Positions 21,889 to 33,893 of a DNA stretch of 64,000 bases are shown here, piece by piece (position 1 is the stretch's first letter; each line of letters opens with the position of its first letter). Source of the stretch: Hypomyces perniciosus (taxonomy: Eukaryota > Ascomycota > Sordariomycetes > Hypocreales > Hypocreaceae). The DNA lies in contig SPDT01000004.1 of the NCBI GenBank assembly GCA_008477525.1, forward strand, positions 4,092,001-4,156,000, in the 5' to 3' direction. The position numbers and the translations under genes are program-made. The notes beneath the pieces were generated by a model that worked only from the letters and a program-made list of their open reading frames with translations, made no database searches and was not told the DNA's origin.

Positions 21889-22838
21889 ATGGTGATGCTG
21901 CCAAAGTTGATTGCTCAAAGATGTATTGTGATGCTGCTGATAATGGCATTGCACAGCGGCCTTTCCTCCTTTTATATATCCCATTCTCATCCCCATCTTT
22001 CACCCATATCTGCTCTGCCTCTTCACTCCATCTCCAGAAACGACAACCTGGCGTTCGTGGCGTCCAACTCGGGTAGATTTCTCCCCCGGCCAATACCAGA
22101 AATACTCCTCTCATGCTAACCAAACACATGCAGCTCTACCTACAAGTCCTGGCCTGGATTATTTTTGGTGCAAGGCTGTGTGTATGTGACATCAACCAGG
22201 AGCTGTTCGTCGTGCGTCATCTTTCATGTGAAGATATATGAATTCATCCGCTTCTTGAGCCACGTTTGTTCTCATGAATGGTTCAAATGGGTATCATGTC
22301 TTACCATCTCAAGTACTCCGTATATACATACATCCAGTTACCCTCTTTGGAAACCTCCGAGGATGCAACTGATTTCTACAAACTGTCACGACATAATAAA
22401 CCAAGTCTTGAAAAATGCCATTACTGTATATTCCCTTCTGTCTTAGGGACCATCCGCCTTAAACCATGTATTCAATCCAAGACGCATTCAATGAGTGGAT
22501 GACCAACCAGGTCAATACAACAACAAAACTCCCCCCTTATCCTCCCGAAAAAAAAAACGCCACCACCCTCATAAGTAACAAGTCAGGGAGGAGAGCTGTA
22601 TATAACTAAATACAAAAACGGAGTTCGCCAGACGATGCTCAGGGGCAAAAGCAAGAGACCTCAAAAGGCCTCGTCATTTCATATCACCATCACACGTCTG
22701 CCGTGATAAAAAGGAAGGAGAAAATTCAGAGAGTGATGCCGTGTTTTAGCGATATTGTGCCATGCATACAACGTAAAGTGACAACGAAAAGAACCCAAAC
22801 CAAAACGACTACTGCTGTTGCTCGTGCATGCAATCAAA
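21889..22838. other. Intergenic region
   Basis: About 950 bases between two minus-strand genes: promoter side of the disrupted gene, then 3' flank of the Crh gene. One TACTCCGTA word at 22314-22322. Short open frames lack coding character. Confidence 0.5.
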
Positions 22839-24313
22839 TTACAGCCAATACAGAGCGCAGCCAGCAGCGAGAATGGCCAAGATGCTGATGCCGGTTCTGG
22901 AGCTGTCGCTCTTGCCGCCGTTGTTTGAGCCACTCTTGCAGTCCTGATTGAAGCTGTTGGTAGAACAGCCGGCTGTGTTGGCCGGGGGTCCGCTTCCACC
23001 GCTGTTGTTATCGCCGTTGCTGCCACCATTGCTGCCACCACCACCGCTGTTACCACCAGGGACATTGTTGGAGCTACCCGAGTTGCCGTGATCCTGGCCA
23101 GAAGCGCCGTTACCGCCTCCAGGAATCTGGGCCTGTGTGTTCTTGGGAGCGCTGGCTGTGGTGGTGGATCCCGAGGGCTTGCCGGCATCCATATCGAGAC
23201 CGGTGCCTTGAAGGGATGCCAGGTTGGTGCGCTTGTTGCCGTCCACAACAGTGTCGTTGGTGGCCCGGATGTTGTTGAAGGTGTAGCTCGTGCGGAGGTT
23301 GGTACCAGGCCCACTCTTGGCGTCGTAGCAGTCTATCGTGACCTCAGAGAAGGTGGCGTAAAAGTAACCGGCCTTTTTGATATCCTCTGCCTCCCAGTCA
23401 ATCAGACCACCAGCCCAGTCGATAGTACCCTTGGCGTTGGTCTCCTTGCCGCCGGGCCAGATGGACAGCTGCACACGGGAAGGGGTTTGAGGGTAGTTCC
23501 ACTGATTGGCAGTGGCGTTCCAGGTGTCCTTGCGGTTAATAGTACGACCGACCTGGCCATCGATGAGCCATTGGATCTGGTCGGGGCCCCAGATGATTTC
23601 GTAGTCGTGGTAGTTGTTGAAGGTATCCGACAAGGAAATGTTGGCCGAGTTGTGATCTACAGGCGTCACGTCAGCTTGCTTTCATCGCATTCGTAATCTT
23701 GTCACCTACAGTCTGGAATACCCTGGAAGTAGTAGTTGGTCTGCGCGGTGCCCAGATCCACACCCACGAACTCGTAATCAATCTCATCCTTGACATCAGA
23801 AAGCAGGATGAAAGCCGTGACCACACCACGGCCACGGCTCGTCTTGAACCTGGCCTTGACTCTGCCGTACCACATGTAGTGCGTCGATGCCATGACGGTG
23901 CCAACGCTGTTCTTGGGCATAGTTAGCAGGACGTTGCCGTTGTACGCAGCCGGCTCTCCTTGGGACACCCAGTCGGCCTTGGAGGCGTCGCCGAGATATT
24001 TGCTGATATCCACGATGCTGTCGAGGTTGTCAAACGTCATGGTCTTGGACTGGCAGACGGGCGCGGGCACGCAGGCGTCCAGGGAGAAGGACATTCGGGG
24101 GTCGCAGCCACCAAGACAGAAGGCGCCAACACCACATTCACCATACTCTGTATTGACAGGTTAGCCTACTTGATTCGGGAGATCGTATATGATGAAGGGT
24201 GTCGTACGAGAGCAGCAGGGTGAGTCCTGAGGGCACTTCTTGTCGAGCGAGCAAGTGACAGCGAGAACAGAGCTCGCGCCCATCAGGGCCGCAAGCGCAA
24301 CGGACCGCAACAT
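22839..24313 (-). CDS. GPI-anchored GH16 cell-wall transglycosylase, Crh/UTR2-like, with N-terminal chitin-binding-like module
   Basis: 453 aa from exons 24313-24208, 24147-23710 and 23656-22839. Crh enzymes cross-link chitin to beta-glucan at the cell wall. Signal peptide MLRSVALAALMGASSVLAV; then a Cys-rich CBM18-like module (CSLDKKCPQDSPCCSQYG, ECGVGAFCLGGCDPR) as in Utr2-type members. The GH16 catalytic motif DEIDYEFVG (two Glu and an Asp) follows YMWYGRVKARFKTS; acceptor-side residues FNNYHDYEIIWGPDQIQWLI and SIWPGG are present. A Gly/Asn/Ser-rich stalk and hydrophobic tail (ISILAILAAGCALYWL) indicate a GPI anchor. Length and order are normal for the family. Confidence 0.93.
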
Positions 24314-25926
24314 GATGATGATGATGATGAATGTCGTCGAGATACAATTGGCGATGACGATAGAAACCGGTATTAAAGGTATTAGGCGCAGACAGAATAT
24401 TCGAAAGCAGCAGTAGCCGTAGTACTCCGTAGTAGTAAGTAGAATGAAGGTGAAGTTGAAGGCACAGCACGAGGCAAACGAAACAGGCAAACAAACAAGC
24501 AGACAATCACACAACGACGGAGGAAAAGCGAGTGACAGCCGTCAGTTCAGTGCAAACTGACGAGGAAGGAAAATATACCCCCTTGAAGCGAGCGAATGTT
24601 GTTATTGTTGTTGTTTGTGGTTTGACGCTTGAAGGAGGAGAAAGAGGAAAATGGGAAAATAACGGGGGGGAGTGGAATGGATATGCGCCCGCAGGCCCGA
24701 GGAGCCGATCCCCCCAAATTGCGTCCAAGCCCCAGACCTGCTAGTGCCACTGCCACTCTTGCGCTAGGCTAGTTTATGTAAGACACTCCCTAAAGAAGCA
24801 GGTCACGCGTCGGCCAGTATCCCGATTCGGCTTATGGGTTCATGTTCATCCCCCACAAGGGGTCCAGTTCACGCAGGGGGAAAAAGGAAAAAAGCAAAGA
24901 GATTCAATAAAAAAAAAGAATCCTTTCTTGGGATAAAATAGGATGCAGTACGGAGTACTTCGTATCATCACCGGAACTGTCCTGGAAGTGACACATATTA
25001 CTACAAAGTACTAACACGCATCTTCGGATAAACTGACAGCCCTGACAGAACTTCTGACTTCCAGGGGGCTTTCCAGGGGGTTCGTTCCCGGAGCGTCCAC
25101 CGAAAGACGAGAAGCAAAAAGTGGAAACCATCCACATCACCCGCAGCAAACGACTCCTCCAAAAAAGCGGAAGGAAAAAGAATCAGCGAACCCTAGGCTT
25201 TGCACCTCTTTTCCCTCTTGTCCTCTTGTCCACTCTTGTCTACTACTCTGCTTCACATTATTATCTGTCTCTCTCCCTCTCTCCCTGCCTGATACTACTA
25301 TAGTACTAGCACTAGTACTGCTACTGCTACTAAGACTACTGATAACGATCCTCGATCCTCGAGAGGGATAAAAAGATAAAAAAGGACGCCATCATTAATT
25401 AATCTTAAAAGCCCACTGGAGCGGTTCGTCAGTTCCACTCCGCCCAACACGCGAAGTGCGAGTGGAGTCCTCCACTCCTCCGTATGGAGTAATGCCTCAC
25501 ACCGTCCCATCACAAGGCTAGAAATACGAGGAAACTTCTTCAATATGGAGTCGATTACGACGACTTCGATTCAATAACCACCAAATAACCGCCATCTAAT
25601 AATACCAAATGTATGACTTTGCGCAGCTTTGTAAGGAAATCTGCCCGAGTGAGTTTAATACGTTCGTTCATCATTAGCTTGAGGGGGCTTCAACATTGCA
25701 TAAGCAGGATGCATCCTAGCTGCAAGCCATCCTTCGGGAGAGCGGCATTTGTGAAGCGCCCAAAGGGGCAGACAGCCAGCCACAAAGACACCATGCATAC
25801 GAATACTCGTAGACACAGAATACGACATCAATCCTTTTCTTTTCTTTTCATCTCATCAACCAGGTCCATACGCCGTACCGAAATAATAATATACTACGGA
25901 GTACTCCGTACCTACACCCCATTACT
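24314..25926. other. Intergenic region with TACGGAGTA palindromes
   Basis: About 1.6 kb. The first part is the Crh gene promoter, including a CAT-rich leader at 24314-24335. TACTCCGTA-type words occur at 24423, 24949 and 25895-25910 (the last is a perfect 16-bp palindrome). A (TACTAGTAC)-like run lies near 25295-25340. No gene seen. Confidence 0.5.
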
Positions 25927-28026
25927 CTACTTCGTCTTCCGTCTCGCCTTAAACGTCTTCAACGGATCTCCTTTCCTCGATCCCACCTTAAAGCGCTTCG
26001 TCCCCTTTCCTTTCCTCTGTCCCCGCTTATCAAATTTCTTGAATGGCACAAACCCAATGTCCTGAGACGTCAGTGCCTTTTGGCCCTCTTTGGGGAGCAG
26101 ATACTCCGGCACATGTTTCAGATGAGCTTGCTGCCTGGCTGTTCTCAGTTCGCCGTCGTGGCGAAGGTGGTTCATCTCTGAGGGGTTCTCTTCAAAGTAT
26201 CTTTTGTCGAGTTAGCAAATCGTCCTCGCGCCCATATTGTTCCGGAAAATCAGCAACTTACCGCTTCAGCTTCTCGCTCTTTAACAGCTCTTGTCGCAGC
26301 TCCCTTGTTCTCGCCTCTCTGATAGCCACCTTGGTAACGGCACGTAGCGCATCGTTCATTCGGTAGCGGAACGCGTCTACTTGGTCCTTGTCGAAATTGT
26401 ACGGCTTCAGCTCCTTGCCCTTCTTCGCTTGTTGCCTCGTGATCCTCGCCAAGACCTTCTCGTCGTTCTCAGCACTCGGGATCGATGTGGGAATGTGTTT
26501 GCGGTAGAGGTCCTTGGGAACAACAAAGGACAAGGCCATGCCCGTTCGTCCCGCTCGCGCCGTCCGTCCTATCCGGTGGGTATATGAAGACGCGGATGTC
26601 GGGAGGTCAAAGTTGATGACTGCAGCGACATTCTTGAAGTCGATTCCTTTTCGCCATAGTTAGTAAGCATGCCATCTGGGATAAGATATCATATCCAACG
26701 GTCATACCTCGTGACACTCCATATTCCACATCCCCCTTTGCAGCCTTCCGCTTCTTCTTGGGCCTGGACTCCGCTTGCTCCGTCGTATCCTTGCCCTCTT
26801 CATCTTCTTGTTCCTCCTCAGCCTTACCCTCATTGCCAAGAATCTCCTTCTCATTCGAAGCAATGATAATGTCGTACACACCGCGGTTAAACTCCTCCAC
26901 CACGTGAATTCTCGAATTGACCGGCAACTCCGAGTTCAAGATACAGCTCCTGATGCCGAACTGCTCAAAGTACAGTTTCATACGATAACACCGGTCGATG
27001 TCGGCGACAAAGATGATACACTTTCCCTTGACCAATTGTAGCTTGAAGATGACGTATATCAGAAGGAACTTTTCGTCCTCGCCGCACCTGCAATGCTGTT
27101 AGTATATGATGCGTTAGACGTAGCAAAGAAAAGGAGAAGTGGACTCACTTCGTGACCAATTGAGTAACCCCCTCACCCTCAGCATCCGGTTCCTCAAGGT
27201 CAAGCAGCGTGGGTTGTTGATCGCGGTAGAAAATCTTCTTCAAAGCATCCACCTCCGTAGTCAACGTCGCACTCATCATAATCGTCTGTATTCCCTTCGG
27301 AATCGACCACGAAAGGTTCTCCAAATCTTCATTGTATCCATACGACAAGAGCAGATCAGCCTCATCCAGCACCAGATGGGAGAGCTTGTTCAGCGAGAGG
27401 GCCGACGAGTTGGCGTTGACATTATGCCACGCCCTAGCAGGCGTAGAAATGACAATATCCGGTGCCGTCGACAGCAGCGATCTCTGCACCGCATCCGTAA
27501 GCTTGTCTGTCAACTTTACCGCGCGAACATCCTTTGCGCAGAACGCTGAAAACAGCTCGATGGCCTTGAACACCTGATCGGCAAGCTCACGAGTTGGCAC
27601 CAAAATCAGGGCAGCAGTCGCAGCAGAAGAATCAGTCTAGTCGTCGATTAGCCAATTGCAAAAAACAGCCTCCATAATAAGGAAAAAGGGACAAGATTCA
27701 CGTACGCTCTTCCTCTTCAAAATGCCAGCCAGCACAGGCAGCACATACGCCGCCGTCTTGCCCGATCCCGTCTTCGCCTTGCACAGCACATCCTGTCCAT
27801 CCAGCGCCAGCGGAATGGCCTTGCGCTGCACAAGCGTGGGCTTCAAAAACCCCTGCTCGGCAACGGCCTGTACCAATCTTGCATCGAGACCAAGTTCTGC
27901 GAAAGTCGGCTCGCTTTCTGGCGTCGTCGTAGTCGTCGTCCCCGATTTGCTGCTGCCATCTTGCTTCTTCTTCTCGGCTGCCGCAGATGACGACGGCACG
28001 TCGTTTTCGTCGAGCTTGCGCTTCAT
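25927..28026 (-). CDS. DBP9: ATP-dependent RNA helicase DBP9 (ribosome biogenesis)
   Basis: 615 aa from five exons: 28026-27706, 27636-27149, 27087-26708, 26646-26262 and 26200-25927. DEAD-box helicase needed for 60S subunit assembly in the nucleolus. Q-motif region [15 protein letters not shown]; motif I AKTGSGKT; Ia PTRELA; Ib TPAR; II LDEADLL; III MSATL; later [16 protein letters not shown]; motif [12 protein letters not shown]. The insert with a Glu/Lys-rich stretch before the last RecA motifs ([22 protein letters not shown]) and a basic C-terminus ([18 protein letters not shown]) are typical of Dbp9. Start [13 protein letters not shown] fits homologues. All introns are GT-AG, 53-69 nt. 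Confidence 0.95.
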
Positions 28027-29748
28027 GATTGTCGCTACGTTCCTTGTTGCGCAAATTGGATGATAGATGATGACAGACACTCGTACGCTGGACCGTAGAA
28101 ATTTCTTGACGTTTGTTTTATCGGTATCTTATCGCCTCAAGAAAAAAAAATCCCAGACCATCATGTACGTACGGTACGTACCCTCCAATATTCTGGTGGG
28201 GTTCCAGTTAATATTCGGAGGCGGCACGTTGGGATCTTCCGGGTTAGTGCTTATCCAGTACGTACCTTTATACCGGAGTACACGATACTTCCACCTCCAC
28301 ACCTCTCAAGTATCGTCACCTCATCAGAATGTGCAATTGTATCCCCTACAAGACATGTACCCGCAAGGATTATAGGGCTGAAAGAGCGGCAACGGCCCCG
28401 TTGTGGGGATCTCTCAAGATTGAGTAGTAGTACTCTGTACCATGGTATTAAATCATATATCAAATACTATTTGCCTTGCCCCCTTTGTATCTTAAGAAAC
28501 ACAATAATACCGACGTCAAGCTTCTTGCAAGCAGGCCTACGTGCCGAAAGGGCAAGCCTCACTCTTGCGAAACAATCCGCATTGCTCTTACGAAAATCCT
28601 CAGATAACCCCCTCGTGTACGACTCAGTACGTGTAGAACAAGAGTCTGTGGCGCCCACGTTGCACGCCCAGCCCGCCCGTGTTTGACATCCTGGCAAGGT
28701 ACCTTACTAGGTAGACTATTGCTTCAAGAACATGGCCTCAGTTAGGACGGGAACGTTTTTTTCCCCAGATCAACACCACCACCGAATCAGGCACTAGTCT
28801 CTTCTGACGGGGGCACCCCCTACAAAAGCCAAACTAAAGGGACGGAAGTGAAGATCGTTTTGATCCTGGGCATGTAGATACTTTCGGAGCTTGTAGCCAG
28901 CCAAAGTACTTACAAGTCACGCAACACTGGCAAGACCGTTGGAACAGCAAAACAACAAAAGAGCTCTGACATTGGGGTATAACTATATCTCCTCCTTGCC
29001 AAGGACATTCTCTTTGCACCTCCGGGCCATCTAGGCCAGTGCAGATCAGTTCCCGTTCGTCTCCCTCCCAAGCAGCACAGGAAACAAGACGCCCTATCCG
29101 TTCGAACCCAGACCTGACCAGAGCCGTCCTTTACGGCCCCATTATCCCGCCAACAGTCTCCATGTGTCATCCGGGAGGTATCGTGGTAGCACTATTATTC
29201 GCACTTCGCGCACATGTGCACAGGGGCAAGGCCATGGCCACGCTCGCAAGTAGCACAGGCAATCAAGTACCATGTTCCGCCGCCAACACCAGCAAAGACC
29301 GTCCAGTGATTCATTGCCCACCCAACTAACGCAAGACAACATACACATCTCTAAGTCCGCAAAACGAGCAAGCCAGACTAGGATTTAATAAGAGAAACAG
29401 GTAATAGAAAAGAGGGGAAAAAAGAAGGGGGAATAACAAGAAAAGGGAAATGAGATCACAGATTAATTGGTGAAAATAAGCCGGCCAAGCTCCTCTCTGA
29501 TCCTCGCTCCCCCCCCAGTACCTCCGCATCAGAAAGGTCAGGGGCGATTAGATGAAGATCCGCGGGGAAAGTGCCACAATAACACCGTGTTTTCTCTCAC
29601 CGTCTCCACAGCAGATGCCTCAAAGCACAAGTCGGTCATGTGTCCGGCCTGATGCCACTTGCGGCGATCCAAACAGCCCAGCTGAATGCGTTTGGCCAGG
29701 TTGGGATATCGACAGCGCAGTGATCATCTGCACACAGGCTTGTCGGGC
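28027..29748. other. Intergenic region, no gene seen
   Basis: About 1.7 kb between two minus-strand genes: DBP9 upstream region, then the 3' flank of the Myb gene. Includes a TACGTACGGTACGTA near-palindrome near 28165-28180. Short frames only. Confidence 0.45.
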
Positions 29749-31206
29749 TTATCTTCCCTTAGGATTGCCAAAGAGATCTGTTGCCAAGTTAGCCTAACCT
29801 TGGTCCACCATGATTCAAGTTCCTACCGGCCAATGATCGGAAGCGTACCTGGAAAGTGCTCCTTTGCATACTGTTCGCATGCCTACATAGTGTCAGCACG
29901 GTCTGTCGTCATTGAGTCGAGAATTGGGGGGGTGTCGTCATACTTTGGCTGGTTTGCCGACTTTCTGGCCTATCACCTTCCACTTATTGTTCTCATACTC
30001 TTTGATAGCATTCAAGAGCGCCTGACTCTGCAAACATCAATCAGCCTGAAATTGAAATCGTTGGATAGTGGAGTATAATTACCTCGTCCTCAGCAAACTC
30101 TGCATAGTGCATATCCTAGTTCTCATGTTAGAAGTCGAACTTTCGACAAAGCTGGCAGCTTGTTGACGTACCTTGTACCAGTGCTTTTTCACGGAACCCT
30201 CCGTCCTTGTGGGGAAGGTCTGTTGGAAATGTTAGGACTGGACTCTAAAGATGTCGCAGACTCGAGACTTGGTTGGGCTGCTCACCTTTGCAATCTCTGC
30301 CCAGCTGTTTCCAGCGTCTCGCATCTGTTTCAACCGCAGCTCCTCTTGGGGAGTCCAAGGCGTATTCGTCCTGCTCTTCTTCGCGGGGGGTGGGGCCGCA
30401 AGACCGGCGTTGGCATCCTCGGTCGGCGCAGCTTGTGGTTGGGCGGGGGGAGCAGACTGGGGAGCAGGAGGTGTAGGGGCCGGGGGCTGACCCTGGGCTG
30501 GAGGAACGGGCGGCGGGGCGGCCCCCGTGGCAGGTGACGGAGCGGAGTTCGGAGCTGGTCGCTTGCGCTGACGGCTTGGCTGGGCCGGAGTCTGGGTCGG
30601 CGTCTGTTGTTGCGAGGGCGGGCCGTTGGGCGGCGGTTGGGGGACGTTCATCGGCGGCTGAACAGGAGTAGGGTGATGCTGCTGCTGGGGCGCCATGTTG
30701 GGCTGGGGAGCGCCATATGGGAACTCCATACGCTCGTTGCGACGGGCCATGTCCGCCTGGTAAGGATGGTTGCTGTTCAAGACACCCCGGTTAGCACGCT
30801 CGATGGCGGGGGAGGGGAATCATCATGGCATGGCATGGAACAGTGCATGGTATAGAGAGAGGGAGAGAGACCACCCTCCGGAATAGGGCCGGGGGGCGGG
30901 GAGGAGGTCATCGTTTCGCCATGGCCACGACAGGTCCGTTATAAAGGCGTCAACAAGAGGCAGACGGTGATACAAGGATCGTTTGCCAGGACAAGTGATG
31001 AAGCCGGACGGGGTCCAGGTATAAGTGGGATACATTGGGTACAAAGGCGACGGCCGCGTTGTGCGGCCAAACCAGTGTCTGATGTAGATAGTGGCCGGCA
31101 AAGTACCAGGAACAAAGAGACCGTGTACTTACTGCATGTCGCTGGGCGGGTGGGTGGAGTTGGAGTAGACGTAGTCCGGCACGGGGCCGACCTGCCACTG
31201 CTGCAT
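29749..31206 (-). CDS. Myb/SANT-domain DNA-binding protein (seven exons)
   Basis: 262 aa from exons 31206-31133, 30772-30286, 30219-30172, 30115-30083, 30027-29944, 29882-29849 and 29777-29749; lengths sum to a closed frame. The N-terminus (MQQWQVGPVPDYVY) is followed by a Pro/Gln-rich linker and a basic PAKKSRTNTPW. The Myb/SANT repeat reads PWTPQEELRLKQMRDAG, SWAEIAKTFPTRTEGSVKKH, WYK; a second SANT-like segment reads LLNAIKEYENNKWKVIGQKVG and KPAKACEQYAKEHF. The final short exon follows a canonical intron with a GCTAAC branch; if that intron is retained, translation stops at 29823 instead. Probable nuclear transcription regulator; targets unknown. Confidence 0.82.
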
Positions 31207-33844
31207 GATCTGTAGACGGCGCGCGCGAAAGAATTAGTATCAAAGCTCGTATCTGAAGCTTCCGTAAAAAAATTATTGAAGAAAAAAAAAAGGATATATG
31301 GACAAAGGATTGAGGGAGAATTGTGCAAATTTTTTTGCAGTGTGCCAGCGCGTCCAGTGAAAGGCCTAGCGACAGCAAAAGAGAGGGGTTTGTCCGTCCA
31401 AAGAGCGTACGCGCAGCGCGCGCGTAGGTCAAGCCCCCAATGATGCCGTCACAGGAAGCTGCAGCAGATCGACGCGACGCAGGCCAAGAAGTACGAATAC
31501 GGCTCAGCCAGCATTCGGCAATGGGCACAAACAGTATCCCAAATGTCGAGGATACCTCAGCTGGATCGACGGCGCGAGGACACCAGACCAAGAGATGGAG
31601 AGCAATGAAGAAAAAAAAAGATACTTACGGGCGAGGTGCTATGGGGTCACGGTAGCCTAAAGCACATTCGACCTGGAAAATCTTGGTTTCGGCTTTTTTT
31701 TCCCTTGGTCAACAAGGACGACGCTGGACAGCTGGCCGGTAAGGTCAGGTAGCACAGGTCGGTAGGTCGCGCAAAGACTGCTGCTTAGACAACAGTATAC
31801 TGCGTGGTGCCACCGAAAAATGCCGTGGATTTCGGGGTGTGGTGGTTGTTGAACGTCTCAATAACGAGGGAAAAAAAAGAGACGAACACGCGCGGGTTGG
31901 TGGTGGCAGTATGTAGGCAATGGTGGGGGTAGTAAAAAGGCGTTGGTTAGGGGCTGAAGCCGAGGGTGCTCTGGGGTGGGTTTTGTTTGAGTTACTAAGG
32001 GTTATGAGTGGTGTGAATTGCGGAATTGAGTGAGTGAGTGCAGTGCAGTGCGAATAGGATCGATGAGTGTGCGTGAGAGTGAGAGTGAGGGTGAGAGCGT
32101 GTGTGGTGCGGGTGAGGTGAGATGGCCGCAGCGTGAGAATGGCTGGCACGGCTTCTGTACTGTAGTAATGACCAGCAGCACGAAGTATTGCGCAGAGCTG
32201 CAATGGATGACAGAAGGGTCGGGTGCGTGGCTGAGAGGACAACGCTCAGACAGAGAGAGCTCCCCTCGTCGGTGAGTTGAGAGTGACGCCGGCTTAGTGG
32301 TAGTGGTGTAGTCCACTGATCGCTCGGGGGGCGCAGCGGATAACAGCACCTCAGTCAGGTAGGCCAGGCCAGGCCAGAGGGCGGGCAGCGGCGGGCGACA
32401 GGTGCTGCTGCGGACGACACACGCACGACACGAGAAGCACCAGAGCAGACGGGCCTTTGCAGTCACTGCTGCAGCGCGCGACAACAGCTGGCGATATGGG
32501 CGATATGAGGCGAGTGAGTGAGCGAGTGTCGTCTGAAGTCACTCGGTCAGTCAATCAGTCAGTGGATCCCGCTCTGCTTCCGAGGCGCCGTGTAAAGCTC
32601 GCTCGCGATGGCCAGGTCAGGTCAGGTCTCCAAGTTCGGGAGGATGCTGAAGGAGTACTTCGAGCCCAAGTAGCTGTGGTCGATGTTTTGGGGGGAGGGA
32701 AGGGGAGAAGTTTCAAGGGCCACGGGCGCGCGCGGGCGACCTGGGAGCAGCCTGATCAGTGAGTGTGTCGCGAAGCCTAGCCTGCGTGTGGGGCGATTTG
32801 CATTTGGTAGGGGGCGTGTCGAACCAGTGCTGAAAGGGCGTGGCGTGTCGATAACCGTGCGCGCACGGTACGCCCCCTGCTAAGACCGCAGCGCTACACA
32901 GTGTCAAACATCTTCTTCAGTGGAGCCCTAATCATACGGGAATTTGCATCAAGAGGGTCGCGCACGGGCCACAGTTCCCTCCCTGCTTACCCTGGCTGCC
33001 TTGCCCAACTGCACACACACGGTACGAGGTACAGTACAACGTTGGCCTCCGGCGTACAAAGTACAGCCACTTCTGCAGGACGTACGTACAGTGGAAGGGC
33101 GTGCGCAATTAATACAGTGAGGAGTCTTTTTGCCGTTGGCGCGAAAGGAAAAAATGCTGCATTGACCGGACCCCGACCAACCAGCAGCCCAGCATTACAC
33201 GCGTCGGCTTGTTGACCGCGCCTCGCACCAGCCACCTACTTGCGCATCCTCCTCGCCAGGGCGTGGAAGTAGTGGTACTCGTGCGTGCGACTCGCAGTAC
33301 GTAGTATTACTGTACATGCAAACGAGAGGCAACCGTGCCTCGTGCGGAGAAACGCGAAGCTACTACTGCCACTTGTTGGTACTTTGGGCTCGCCTCAAGG
33401 CCAAGGTATGCGATACTTGCCCGATTAGTACAGTAACACGCATCTTCCCGTAGCACTCTGTAGATGCATACATGATAGGTAGAAAGCAACAACGCTGAAT
33501 TAATTATCCTTGGTTCATCTCGCTCTCCTCGCGGCCAAGTCTTTTTTGTGGTTGGTTTCCCAATGTCCAATTACATAACTCAACGAGTAGTAACATGCGA
33601 CTGGGGCAAATAGTGGGTGCGAAGATTTGTATTGGCCCGAGCCTTGACATGCATGTGCCGCGCAGCCACACAGAGCCTGGTTTGTTTTTTGCTTGTTGTT
33701 TGGTTTGTTGCCACTCACTGTTGGGGGCCTTTGTTGGAAGGCAAACGTCGCCAGTGTTTTCTTCTTTCCAGTTGGTTCAGCCATTGTTACCTCTGGAGGA
33801 GCTTATTTATTTGAAATGCCAGCGGAAAGACACAGACGTCTCGT

Positions 33845-33893
33845 GCTCGCGTGCTCGTGTACTCGTGTGCTCGTGTGCTCGTGTGCCCTCGGA
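33845..33893. repeat. Tandem GTGCTCGTGT-type repeat
   Basis: Alternating CTCGTGTG / CTCGCGTG / CTCGTGTA units of 8-10 bp, about five copies, in non-coding sequence. Confidence 0.7.

Noticed and set aside
21328..22129. Long minus-strand open frames upstream of the disrupted NAD(P)-binding gene
   Set aside because: Their N-terminal parts are translations of the 14-bp minisatellite and promoter; only the downstream parts match a family.
31745..32762. Several 80-165 codon frames on both strands
   Set aside because: Translations of GT/GAG repeats (Thr-His-Leu runs); no ATG-plus-domain structure.
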